From Stenogyne calaminthoides (taxonomy: Eukaryota > Streptophyta > Magnoliopsida > Lamiales > Lamiaceae): a stretch of DNA of 64,000 nt. The notes beneath the pieces are model-generated. The model was not told where the DNA came from. It searched no databases and was given only the letters and a program-made list of their open reading frames with translations. The translations under genes and the position numbers were made by a program. This document shows positions 1-9,627 of this stretch, piece after piece; the stretch's first letter is position 1; each line of letters starts with the position of its first letter. The stretch lies in contig JBBCBC010000001.1 in assembly GCA_037126765.1 (NCBI GenBank), forward strand, positions 28,132,804-28,196,803, read 5' to 3'.

Positions 1-618
1 TAGTCTCATTATTGTCTTTTTCAATTCTTTTACACATAGGATTTAGTGTAAATAAAGGTTTATAATAAATACGATAACAGATACACATAACTTCAGTACC
101 TGGTATGTAATTATAACCATGAGTTTTAACATTTAATGTTAACGATTCAAGAATATTACTATCATATAAAGATAGAGATAAATTAGGATAGACGTCAAAA
201 TAGACAGGTCCTAAAGCCAAACTAAACTCTATAATTCCCATAAGTGATTGTTTCCAGTTAAGGTTTCTGCCATCTCTAAGGATAGCTAGAAAGCTTTCTG
301 GTAAACCGTTAAGGTAAGCGGTCTAAAGGCAACCTAAACGCATCCAATATGTAAGAACTTATGAGTTCTTTTGTAAGATAAAATATCATTTTTACTCAGT
401 AATTTAATAATCATCTCTTCTTCATGAAGAGATATAGAAGATTCAGTAGTTTTAACAATTTGTTTAAAACCTAACTTTTCAAAAGTTCCTAATTTATAAA
501 CCATATTAGATTTAATAATTGGGATAGTCCATTTATTTAATAAATCTAAATTTTCAGGAATATCATACTCCTGAGTCGTACTATTTTTGATAATATCTTT
601 TAACCTGAACTGATTCAT
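1..618 (-). pseudogene. Endogenous caulimovirid movement-protein region (broken, runs off window)
   Basis: On the minus strand, an open frame begins with Met at 618 and continues for 94 codons to an in-frame TAG at 334-336. The same reading continues past the stop towards base 1 with recognisable 30K-superfamily movement-protein character: a leucine-rich segment, then a block containing GPVYFDVYPN, then a YRIYYKPL-like block. This protein class lets plant pararetroviruses (Caulimoviridae) move through plasmodesmata. Context agrees, because a tRNA-Met primer site lies 57 bases upstream of the start, as in caulimovirid genomes. The stop codon and the truncation at the window edge show a decayed genomic copy rather than a functional gene. 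The genus is not certain; a petuvirus-like or florendovirus-like single polyprotein would fit an ORF opening with the movement domain. Family recognition is from pattern only. Confidence 0.72.
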
Positions 619-674
619 AAGAATAAATTTTTATTGAATCATTAACCATATAACAAAACATAATATACTCCCAT

Positions 675-687
675 GGCTCTGATACCA
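675..687 (-). other. tRNA-Met primer-binding site of the caulimovirid copy
   Basis: The minus strand reads TGGTATCAGAGCC, the complement of the 3' end of plant initiator tRNA-Met and the standard minus-strand DNA primer site of Caulimoviridae. It is also used by many copia elements. It sits between the leader and the movement-protein start at 618, the order expected in a pararetrovirus. No LTR adjoins it, which argues against a copia element here. Confidence 0.75.
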
Positions 688-779
688 TACAAGACAAGAT
701 CGTAATTGATATATCAATAGTATCATGTTGGAACTTTTACTAAGATAGATAGGGTCATTTACTGAGAAATTCCATAGTC

Positions 780-875
780 CATGAGTTAACCTGAAAAAAA
801 CTAAACACCCACAAACGCCTACGCCTATTCATCGGCATTACGGCTAAAAGGGCCAGCCCACACGGTTAACTCATG
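780..875 (-). repeat. Inverted repeat in the caulimovirid leader
   Basis: The 12-base arm CATGAGTTAACC at 780-791 is perfectly complementary to GGTTAACTCATG at 864-875, with 72 bases between. It lies upstream of the primer site in the sense of the viral transcript. Pararetroviral leaders commonly fold into a long hairpin, so this may be the base of that structure. That role is inferred. Confidence 0.6.
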
Positions 876-999
876 AATACCACTGGAAAGCTCATACCTA
901 TCGATTAAACCAATCACTACCTTCGATATATCAAGTAAAACAAATCTTACATTTCATATATATACAAATGTTTATTATATATATATTGACAGTGTGTGT

Positions 1000-1745
1000 G
1001 CGTATATTTTCAGAGTGTTGTTGAAAATGTTATGCAACATGTAAAACAACATATGACAGCGGAAGTATAAAAACGCAGTGCAAAGGATTTCAAAAAATTT
1101 GTATAGTGTGTAATCCAGACTACACGAACCTCATGGTTAAAAACATCACTATAACAAGTAGTGAGATACACACGAATCTCTTACAAGATCCTAAAAGATG
1201 TAGTGAAAAACCACACACCAAAATCAATCTATTCAACAAGTAACTAGTGATCTTATTCAACATAAAACTTGATCTAATAAGACAAAATCAATACTGATGG
1301 GAAATGTTGGGATACACTCGACCAGTACAAATAGACATAGCATCGACCCTCACACTACACTCACGGTTGTGTCTTGGATGCTACTCTTTTATGTTTGGAG
1401 TAGAGCAAATGGTATTTCACTTTAACTCAAACTTGAATGTCGACCAATGCAGTCTATTTATAGACTTTCGGAACAACTGCATTATCCTATCCACTTGGTG
1501 TGAACAACCTTGAACTTCTCCTCCACTATCTTCATGGTCTTTGTGTAACCACCCATGATCTTTCTATTCTCACTCCATTCCAGTGCAACCGCTTGATAAT
1601 ATCCGAAATTATCTTCACCCTGCAATGTAGGAAACATAGAAAAACACATCTATTAAAACGGAGTCAGTGTTAGGAGAAAGGGCAAATTCATGATGTTTTA
1701 CAGAATGTTGTCCAACATTTGGAACAACATCCGTGCAACATACAC
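1000..1745 (-). promoter_or_regulatory. Promoter-like spacer with TATA box, probably caulimovirid intergenic region
   Basis: The minus strand carries CTATAAATAG at 1463-1454 inside a near-palindrome. An AATAAA lies at 976-971 further along the same strand. The block sits between an RNase H fragment (1768-1987) and the primer site (675-687), the place of the pregenomic RNA promoter in a circular caulimovirid genome. TA-rich runs at about 955-990 and 1747-1757 bound it, so it could instead be a separately integrated piece. A TG...CA LTR reading (1016-1740) was tried, but its flanks do not match. No convincing protein is encoded; the small plus-strand ORF at 1304-1513 looks like chance. Confidence 0.4.
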
Positions 1746-1767
1746 TATATATATACACTCATTTTTA

Positions 1768-1987
1768 TTAAAATATTTGCAAAATCTTTCTCCTGCTTAT
1801 AGACAATATCAAAATCAAAATAAGCAAGATGAAATTGCCATCGGGCAAACATTTGTTTAGAAACATTATGTTCAAAATCTTTGAAGAGCATAAATTTAGC
1901 AGCTCTACAATCAGTTTTAATGGTAAATTTCTGATTATATAAATCATCCTGAAATTTAAGGACACATTTGACAATAGCTAAAATTTC
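1768..1987 (-). pseudogene. Endogenous caulimovirid RNase H fragment
   Basis: Reading the minus strand from 1987 gives about 70 uninterrupted residues with the end of a pararetroviral RNase H domain. It opens EILAIV, has the catalytic-type segment FTIKTDCRAAKF and ends near the FARWQ...FDFDIVYK pattern typical of Caulimoviridae. The reverse transcriptase that should precede it is missing: at 1991 the sequence changes abruptly to a TG/TA microsatellite. It is on the same strand as the movement-protein fragment and upstream of it, consistent with RNase H end, intergenic region, leader and movement protein in genome order. Confidence 0.65.
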
Positions 1988-1990
1988 TTA

Positions 1991-2014
1991 TGTGTGTGTG
2001 TATATATATATATA
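1991..2014. repeat. TG/TA microsatellite at caulimovirid border
   Basis: A run of (TG)n passing into (TA)n marks the abrupt end of the viral-like sequence. Integrated caulimovirids, especially florendoviruses, have been reported at TA-rich simple repeats, so this may be the integration junction. Confidence 0.8.
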
Positions 2015-2071
2015 ATAGCAGAAATTGGCCTACATTTAGAAACAATTGAATTTTCCCGTCAAAATTATTGT

Positions 2072-2340
2072 CAATTTGGGAAATGAATCTATGGAATAAA
2101 TATTAACAAAATATAACGAATTGAAAAAAATATTCGGAAAAAATATGTAATATATTTCCACAAACTCTAATGTTAAATTGGGAAACAAATCTTTAGAATA
2201 AATATTAATAAATTACAATGGATTGAGAAAAATATTTGGAATAAATATGTATGAAATAAATATTAGCAAATTATAACAGATTGAAAAAATCTTTGGAAAA
2301 AATATGTAGAGCATTTCCACAATTGAGAAACAAATCTTCT
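2072..2340. repeat. Degenerate AT-rich tandem repeat, about three units
   Basis: Three diverged units of roughly 90-105 bases start near 2072, 2175 and 2250. They share a TTGGGAAACAAATCTT-like block, AATAAATATTA and a GGAAAAAATATGTA block. No coding potential was seen. Confidence 0.6.
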
Positions 2341-2490
2341 AAATATTGAATTATATAAATATTGTATGGTTTTAATATTATATTAACTGGTGTTACACAA
2401 CTTGCAAAGGTTGCACAAATAAAGTGAACAAGAAAGATAATAGATTGAATTATCAATAGATTCAATACTGTCATGATGTTTGACAAATTT

Positions 2491-2826
2491 GAGTTATAGA
2501 GTCAAAGTATTTGTGGTAGATGGTACAAGCAACGTTTCTTTGATTTTGTGGGACTGCATGTTTCGAGCTCTTTGGTAACAGTGCAAGTGATATGATGAAC
2601 AACGCTTCACAAGTTAGATCCTTTTAATAAAAGATAATTTTCTTAGTCGACTTATATGTTCTTTTCTAATTAAGTATGAATTAAATAATTACTCACAATA
2701 TATGGAGTTGATATGTCAATGAACTAGAAGATTATTGGAAAGAAGTTGATGTTCAAGATTGCCGTTAAAAATGTGCATAAAGATTATTCTAATGACACTT
2801 TCAGTGTTATTAAATTAGCGCGAAAG
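2491..2826 (+). pseudogene. RPA70-like OB-fold gene fragment
   Basis: The first block (2491-2590) translates as SYRVKVFVVDGTSNVSLIL, followed by WDCM and, after a one-base shift, FELFGNSASDM. This is the pattern of the C-terminal OB-fold of replication protein A large-subunit relatives in plants (VDGTG..., LWD, ELLGKSA.D). After an AT-rich gap that could be an intron, 2735-2826 gives LIGKKLMFKIAVKNV and a downstream FSVIKLA, again the RPA-type order. Such RPA-like genes are amplified in plants and are carried by Helitrons, and a Helitron helicase lies 10 kb further on. The frameshift and missing ends mark a pseudogene. Recognition is by motif only. Confidence 0.55.
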
Positions 2827-3414
2827 AAAAATTTGTCTCTAATTTTGACAATGATATAACATGTTCAAATTCAAAGAAGATAAAAATGATCAAAGTTAAG
2901 ATTGAGAAAAATTCTTTGAATATGGATTTATTTCTCTTAACTCCCTTCTTTAAGAAGATGAAGATGATCAAAGTCTAAATTGAAAAAGTTTAGTTGAATA
3001 CATATTTATTTCTCTTATCTCCATTCCTTACAAACCTAAATTTTTATTTGAATTTTTCAATAACAACAAATGTTTTCTTTTTATATTAACTTTAAATTTT
3101 TTGAGTGATTAATACTTTCTCTATAAAAAAAATATCATTAATAAAAAATATCGTCTCTTTTAGAATATAAAAACACTTTAATACAAATTATTATAACGAT
3201 TTAATACAAATTAATTGTGCAATTATAATCGTGCATAACATGGGTTTAGTTACTAATAATTTCTTAAAAATACATATATATATAATATTATAATAAAGGT
3301 GAATATTCTAATGCAGCCGGGTGTTAAGAGGGAGAGGTGAGATGTTAGAGAGAAAGAGGGAGTGAAGTAGTGGAGAGATATGAGAAAAAGATAATGGGAG
3401 GCGGCTGATTATTT

Positions 3415-3655
3415 TCTCAAAGGGTATAATGGGTCTTTCACATACATATTTGGACCTAAGAATTCTTTTAAAAATATTTTGGACCTAATAGTCACACTGG
3501 GAGCCTTTTTGCACCTAATAGTCTTTATTTCCTGATTAATTGTCTCAAAGGGTATAATGGACCTTTCACATACACTTTTGGGAGTTCTTTTAAAAATATT
3601 TTGGACCTAATAGTCACACTAGGAGCCTTTATGCACCTAATAGTCTTTATTTCAA
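3415..3655. repeat. Tandem duplication of ~120 bp
   Basis: Two head-to-tail copies (3415-3542 and 3543-3655) each begin TCTCAAAGGGTATAATGG and carry TTTTGGACCTAATAGTCACA and GCACCTAATAGTCTTTATTT. The second copy has a short deletion near its middle. It is non-coding. Confidence 0.85.
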
Positions 3656-3751
3656 GAAACAATGTATCGATAAACTTAATTAGGATCAGTTTGTTTTATG
3701 TTTAGTCATTAGTGTTTGCTGTTTGGAGTGTTAATAATACGAAGTTAATTA

Positions 3752-4030
3752 CTCCCTCCGCCCCAAGATTATTGTCCAGTATTCTATTTTGGGCGTCCCA
3801 CAATTTTTGTCCACTTTCCTAAAATTGAAAGTTTCATCAATATAAACACCCTTCACAATACATATAAATTGCCCCAATTGCTACTCACTTAACCCCTTAC
3901 ACTTTAACACTTTATCACTTTACAATAAAGTTGATTTACCAATTCTACCCCTTACACTTTAACACTTTATCACTTTTTCTTAAAAATCGAGCACACAGTA
4001 AACCGGACAATAATTATGGGACGGAGGGAG
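3752..4030. mobile_element. Stowaway-type MITE with TA target duplication
   Basis: The left end CTCCCTCCGCCCCA and the right end TGGGACGGAGGGAG form the terminal inverted repeats characteristic of plant Stowaway (Tc1/mariner) MITEs. TA at 3750-3751 and 4031-4032 is the target duplication. The 279-bp body is non-coding and holds an internal duplication of CCCCTTACACTTTAACACTTTATCACTTT. Movement would need a mariner transposase from elsewhere. Confidence 0.9.
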
Positions 4031-4074
4031 TATATAATGTCATGTACACATAGTCACATACTTAATTTGTATCC

Positions 4075-4190
4075 ACTAAGTGCACCGTGCAATGTAGGTG
4101 AATATTTGAAATATGCAACTTATTTATATTAAACAAGTTGAACATTTCAGTATAAACAAGTTGAATGCTTCAGGAAAACAAGTAACTGTT
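4075..4190. repeat. Degraded GTGCAACT-type foldback MITE fragment
   Basis: It contains AAGTGCACCGTGCAATG and repeated ATGCAACTT / AACAAGTTGAA with CAGTATAAACAAG. These are the same building blocks as the palindromic elements at 53078-53275 and 53346-55200. Only part of one copy is recognisable. Confidence 0.4.
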
Positions 4191-4304
4191 AGGAATTAAT
4201 CTGCAATTATGAAGAAGATAATAGGAACATAATTAAATAACAACATATTTGTTAACCCAGTTCGTCAGATTGACTACATCTAGGGGCACTACCAAGCTAG
4301 GGGC

Positions 4305-4890
4305 TATTTTGCATAGGTACGGAGGCCGGGGTGCAGGGGCGATAAGATACGGGTACGAGGATACGAGTCTTTAAAAAAGTTAAAAATGTGATGCAACAAG
4401 AATACGTTTGCTTATTTATATTTTATTATATATAACACCTATAAAATATATAGAAATTTAAAATTAATATATCAAATGTATGTAATTCACACAAAAACTT
4501 AAACATTTCAATAATTTAATGTAATTAAGTAACAAAACACCAATTCAAATAATATTAGCTCAATACATAAGTTATACTAAGAATATATTATCAATTTAAA
4601 TTATATTACATAATAATGTTCAATTGAAATAACACATCTAGTACTTAATAACATGATCATTTAGAATTTGAGTCTTGAAAAATTGTAAAAAAAATACAAT
4701 TTTTTTTTAAAAAATAATCGTTCACGCACCCTCCCCCACCGGATATGCGTATCCAGCGAATACAATACGCTTATCCTAATTTATTTTAAACATTTTATTC
4801 ACGGATTCGCCACGTGGCGTATTCAGGTGCGAATCCGGCAGACGCGAATTGCACCCGCACCTGCCGCATATCCGATACTGCACAATGATT
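4305..4890. other. Unclassified element-like block with GC-rich ends
   Basis: An AT-rich core (4375-4720) lies between GC-rich ends rich in GATACGGGTACGAGGATACG-like (left) and GCATATCCG-like (right) words. The ends are roughly inverted copies of each other, as in a DNA transposon, but no clean TIR or target duplication could be set. No protein was recognised. Confidence 0.3.
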
Positions 4891-4977
4891 TTTTTAGAAG
4901 AATATGTGCATCATAGACCAGGAGAACATATCTACTATATTTTCTTGCAGGATACAATGGGGGAGTCAGATGATTAT

Positions 4978-5262
4978 TTATACCAAAAAACTAAGATTAC
5001 TAATAAGGCAACAACTTAGCCCCAAATAAGAGTCTCTAGAAGGCAATGACTTGGTCATTAAGCAAAGCTCTCTAAAAGGCAACAAGTCATCTATAATAAG
5101 GGGAGGTTCAATCCAACAATAACTATTCATATTAGACCTACAAGCCCTAACAATCATCTTGCAAGTCATCAGATAATCTCCAAATACCGAGTCATCTTTC
5201 CGAGGTGAATTAATGGGATATTCTACCCAATATTTTAGGAGCAAACTCCTTTCTGTCCACAT
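4978..5262 (-). pseudogene. Probable LINE RNase H tail fragment
   Basis: The minus strand has a 94-codon open frame. Its segment SVFGDYLMTCKMIVRACRSN resembles the stretch after the third catalytic region of the RNase H-like domain that ends many plant LINE ORF2 proteins; compare SSFGDYIFNGKSI in the clearer copy at 10898-11445. The C-terminus LGLSCCLISNLSFLV would then be the usual hydrophobic tail. The catalytic residues and everything upstream are absent. It could also be a piece of a host RNase H-like protein. The family assignment is tentative. Confidence 0.4.
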
Positions 5263-5557
5263 ATTTACAAAACTTCTTTTCTACCCATTTTTTGAATGAA
5301 ATGTCTCATATATACACCCTTTGACTCCCATCACTAAATCTGTCTCCTACATCCAATTCCCATACTCCTCATTCCTACACTTTTGGTTATGTCCATTATC
5401 AATCCATATACCCGTTTATATGTATTTGCACATGACATTTTAAGTAAAAATTGAAGAAGAATTTCCACTATCTTTCCTGCGTGTTTTTTTTTCTTCCGGT
5501 GCAGAATGATAAGATGGGTTCTATCCATTAGAATGAGTGCAATTATGATTTTATAAA

Positions 5558-5696
5558 GACAAAAACTCGAGTGAGACGGTCTCATGCGGGATACAATTTA
5601 GCACAAATCAACACTCATTCTTTTTAAAGTATTAAAACATCAATGTTTATATTATGTCATATCTCACCGTGAGACCGTCTCGTGCAAGTGTGCCTC
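5558..5696. mobile_element. GAGACGGTCTCA foldback MITE, copy 1
   Basis: The left part GACAAAAACTCGAGTGAGACGGTCTCA and the right part TGAGACCGTCTCGTGCAAGTGTGCCTC pair through the shared GAGACGGTCTC core. The ~80-base middle contains AACACTCATTCTT and GTTAAAACATCAATG-like words. Two further copies at 61635-61762 and 62102-62245 share ends and middle, so this is a dispersed non-autonomous family. No clear target duplication was seen. Confidence 0.75.
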
Positions 5697-5720
5697 TTTC
5701 ATAATTTTTTTTAGAGTCTT

Positions 5721-6007
5721 TGTTGAGGGAAATTAAATAAATGAATTGATTCCCGACCCTCTCTATAAGCTCGAGCTTTTAGATGAGACGGAATTTTCTC
5801 ATGGTATCAGAGCCCAGGTTGTGGGTTCGATTCCCGTGGAAGCACTCCACCCATTTAAATTGTCTACTCTGTTGGGCCTCCTCTCCAGAGAGCAGAGACA
5901 ATGATTCGGTCCACGAGTGAGGGGGAGTGTTGAGGGAAATTAAATAAATAGATTATTTCCGACCCTCTCTACAAGCTCGAGCTTTTAGATGAGACGGAAT
6001 TCTCTCA
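5721..6007 (+). mobile_element. Complete TRIM (terminal-repeat retrotransposon in miniature)
   Basis: Two near-identical LTRs, 5721-5801 and 5928-6007, both begin TGTTGAGGGAAATTAAATAA and end TCTCA. Directly after the left one is the primer site TGGTATCAGAGCCC (5802-5815), complementary to tRNA-Met. The purine tract GTGAGGGGGAG (5917-5927) precedes the right one. The flanks GTCTT (5716-5720) and ATCTT (6008-6012) are a 5-bp target duplication with one mismatch. At 287 bp it has no coding capacity and would rely on proteins from a full-length element. The internal part also holds GGGTTCGATTCCC, a good tRNA B-box, at 5823-5835. Confidence 0.93.
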
Positions 6008-6164
6008 ATCTTTAGGCTCAAATTCCAACATAAGCGATTTAGAGTGAATGAGAATATCATGAAATTAATATAAATTAATATTAGTTTGGTTGGTGTCTGC
6101 ACAATCAAAGTCCTTTTGGAATTGTATCACTTTGGGTTCGTGTTCTAGATCTTCTTGATATCTT

Positions 6165-6500
6165 TGATATTATTGTTTTTTTTGAGAGAAAATAACTTTC
6201 ATTGATAAGGAACAGAGAAGTACAAAGTATAAGTCCAGTTCTACAGACAACCGATCGAACAACTCCTACCTCGATCCAATCGTGAGGAACAGAGGAGGAT
6301 AGAACCACTATGCCCACAACCAAGGTATAAGCACATGGACAAATGAGCCACAAGCTAAGGCTTAATCCAAGTCCATAAAAATAACCATAGTCGCGCCAAC
6401 CAAAACACAACAAACCAATAAAATCCAGAAATAAGAAGACAACAAAACAGACAGACAACAAATCCGAAAAGGGAGGAAATCACACAACTATAACCCCTAA
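6165..6500 (-). mobile_element. LINE 3' end fragment with A-tail
   Basis: Read on the minus strand, the block ends CTTTGTACTTCTCTGTTCC, then TTATCAATGAAAGTTATTT, then an A-run (a T-run on the plus strand at 6176-6183). This is the usual 3' end of plant L1-type LINEs, where the terminal codons give an LFLINESY-like reading. Upstream on the same strand is pyrimidine-rich sequence typical of the LINE 3' untranslated region. No reverse transcriptase remains, so it is a 5'-truncated copy. The 118-codon frame across it is not a real protein. Confidence 0.6.
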
Positions 6501-6889
6501 CTAGGAGAAAGTGGAGAGGTGGAAAGAAAATCTAAATCCTAAAATACAAAATAAAACACAAATTAAAAATCCGACGGAACCGATCCGCCCATTGATTCAG
6601 AGGCAACAACTACAATGTTTATGGCTTATGTTGCAGCATTATTTGATTATTGCTTTCCAATTCTCCACATCATTAATTATTTTTTGCAAATTGAACGATG
6701 CAAGTTTTATTTACTTAAAAAGATGTATATAATATTCCAAAATGGTAAAATTTTGCATATAATGTTATATGGATCTTAAATCCGTACAACATATTCATAC
6801 CCGCCTCATCCTATCTATTAGGCTGAAAATTCGTGGATCATTTGTGTGTCAAACCGGGTTAAATAAGATTTTTCAAAAAAATTGCCCTA

Positions 6890-7295
6890 ATGAAAAATAG
6901 GAAAACTCGCTTCTAGGTCTGTGTTACTTATAAGGGCAAACATGTATTACTGTTAGTACAAGTAAGTGTTACTGTAAGGACAAATAACACATACTTGTCT
7001 TTTTAGTACATATATTTGCCTTTATAGTAGCACATATAAGATATTGAAAATTGTGATACTATATACACACAAATGTGTAACTGTAAAGATAAAAAAAATT
7101 TGTTACTGCATGAAACAAAATGACAATCCCTCTATTTCATCCGCTTCCCCCTCTGTTTTTTTATCTGTTTTTCCTTCTAACCTGTGACCAACTACCTTAA
7201 ATAAAAACTCAAATCACTAGATTATACTATTGAATCACATAGTAACATATAGTTGCCTTTACATTAATACATATTTATCTTTATAATAACACAAA
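6890..7295. repeat. Scattered repeat of a TTACTGTAAGGACAAATA-type word in both orientations
   Basis: Words such as GTGTTACTGTAAGGACAAATA and TTGCCTTTATAGTAGCACATA recur several times, forward and reversed, over 400 bases. This suggests a decayed foldback element. There is no gene here. Confidence 0.4.
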
Positions 7296-7487
7296 CTAAA
7301 ACGCATTTTTTTGTTTTACCTTTGCACGAATTTTTTATATAAAAAAAAATCATTGAACTAATAATTTATATGTATAATATTGTACATGAGAGTTTCTCTT
7401 TCAAGATTCATCCAAATTTATTTTTTCATAAATTCAAATTCAAAATATCAATAACTTTATTGTAACCAATATTATTTGAGAAAATGC

Positions 7488-7627
7488 CTCTAAGGTACAA
7501 AAAATTGGAAGCAGTGACTCTAAGATACAAATACAATTTTTAATGATTCTAAGGTACACAAAAAATTGCACTTTGTTTAAAAAAAAAATTACACTTAGGC
7601 CCAAAAAATTGAATTTGTACCTTAGAG
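7488..7627. repeat. Foldback repeat CTCTAAGGTACAAA
   Basis: CTCTAAGGTACAAA at 7488-7501 and its exact complement TTTGTACCTTAGAG at 7614-7627 flank two more degenerate forward copies (CTCTAAGATACAAA and TTCTAAGGTACAC). A further reversed copy TTTGTACCTTTGAG follows at about 7645. It looks like a small hairpin-forming MITE. Confidence 0.65.
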
Positions 7628-7649
7628 CTTTTTGCAATTGCACTTTGTA

Positions 7650-8358
7650 CCTTTGAGCTTCCCCATATTATTTTACGATCTAGATTGCAGCTACCTAGAG
7701 AGGACTTGTCTTGGAAAAAAACACAAATTATATATGACCTTAATTTGCACTATCAGTTCTTATAATAAAAAAGAAAAACATAAAAGAAATTAAATAATAC
7801 TTGCTACATATTCTATCTGAATGAGTCGGCCCCAATAATACCTGTCTGGGTCGAAAGGGGGGGATTGAAAAGCAGACATGTAGCAATGTTAGAAGAAGAT
7901 GGAATCAAGTAAAGAAACTTAACATGTGAAAACAGAACATGCCATTCTCACTTCTTCGGTAATATTTTCAGTTTCAGTTTTATTTTTTTTATTTTTTAGT
8001 CTGGACCATACTAAGTAGTTCAAGCTGGCCTATGTACTAGGGCCTAATTTTTTAATATGTATATGATATCTATACTTAGAGTCTTCTCGACACTGTTTTT
8101 TTTTATTTTAACCTATGTGGCAGAACCACGTTTGTCTGCAAAAAGTTCAATTCAACCGGATTATTTCGTTTTAAAATCGTGTATTCTCATTAAGTTATTT
8201 ATGTTAAATTTTAAATTTATCTAATTAAATTAAATACTTTTATTTTTTATCACATTTATTTATAAAAGATATGATATAATTATATTCAACATTTCATTTT
8301 TTTCCGAAAGGCACGCAACATATCGCCTACTTCTAGCTAATCTTATTTGTATTAATAA
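7650..8358. other. Non-coding stretch
   Basis: AT-rich sequence with homopolymer runs. I see no gene, no terminal repeat and no recognisable element apart from a G-run near 7856-7863. Confidence 0.5.
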
Positions 8359-8360
8359 TC

Positions 8361-9627
8361 TATAATCTCTATAATGCAAAACTTCTATAAGATGATGTGA
8401 CAAGTCATAAAATGATGTGACAAAGTTATATTATTCTATTTCAAATCTCTTCAATCTCATTCATTTAGAGTGTTGTTTTGATCTCAACCATTGATTTTGT
8501 TTTCAATTTCCTATAAATTGGGGCATTTCTCATTTATTTATTTTCCTATTCTCAATTGCCTGTGATTTCTCTTCATTTTCTCTTCTTCATCTGCTCTCCA
8601 TACGGTATCCTCTATAATCTCTGATTTTATTTTGATAGAATCTTCTATTATTTCAATCATTGAATTATTCTTATATAATTTTTTTTCCACGTAATTGTTT
8701 GGTTCATTATATGTTTTTTTGTTGTTCTTATTTTATTCATTTTTTTTCTTATTCATTATGTATTTTATTGTTGTTATTTGCAGGTTTCTTTTCAAAATAT
8801 TTATTGGTCAATAGATTTTTTTTCTCATAATATTTCATGATTTATTATTTATCTTAGATTACCAATCTTATTTAATTTTTATATATACTTTTTGCAGGTG
8901 GAATAAAAATCGAGAATATTACATGTCGATAAGGATGAAGTTATATGAAGATTATATTTTTCTACTAAGAAGATGAGGGCCAGATTATATTTATATCGAT
9001 CTGATGCAAAGATCATTGTAAAAGTTTTATAAATTATTGCTACATTTTGTTACATCTAATCTTAGATTGTAGATTTTTCTATTATAAGGATGTTGATACC
9101 TTCAACCATTGCATATTCGAAGATATTTAATAAAAAATATATAAAATATTTTAATTATTTCGCTGTGAATATTTGTTTAATGAAATTCATTATCTAATAC
9201 TTTTGTATAGTGCATACTAATATTTTTCTTATTAATTTTAATGAAATCTGAAATTCAAGAATGATTAGTCAACTTTGAATTTAAAATTGATTTGATAATT
9301 AATTACATCTTTCTAATTATTTGATAAATTATATAAATGATGCAAGAAGATAAAAAATATAATAAAGAGTTCAAAAAATTACCATTTAAAATTGATTTGA
9401 TAATAATTACATCTTTCTAATTATTTGGTAAATTTCATAAATTATGCAAGAAGATAAAAATTATAATAAAGAGTTAAATAATTTGCCTAAATATTGAGTT
9501 TAAAAAAAATGAATATATTATCTTATCATGATTAATTTATTTAGTATTAGAAAATTAAATGGATAGTTTTTTTTTTTGTTGGAAAAATATCGATTATTAA
9601 AATTTTAAACAACTTAAATTTGAATTC
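8361..9627. other. AT-rich non-coding part of the Helitron candidate
   Basis: A very AT-rich stretch with a pyrimidine-rich segment (8560-8600) that resembles a 5' untranslated leader. The pieces AGTCAACTTTGAATTTAAAATTGATTTGATAAT and AATTACATCTTTCTAATTATTTG recur at about 9270-9330 and 9380-9430, a local ~115-bp duplication. No protein was recognised. Confidence 0.5.

Noticed and set aside
1016..1740. LTR-like block TGTTGTTG ... GTGCAACA
   Set aside because: Flanking pentamers (CAGAG and TACAC) do not match, and the location fits a caulimovirid intergenic region better.
5802..5840. Possible tRNA gene (TGGTATCAGAGCC ... GGTTCGATTCC)
   Set aside because: No cloverleaf can be drawn; the first part is a primer-binding site of a TRIM, complementary to tRNA rather than a tRNA.
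6105..6461. 118-codon hydrophobic minus-strand frame, membrane-protein-like
   Set aside because: It is the pyrimidine-rich 3' part of a LINE; hydrophobicity follows from T-rich codons.
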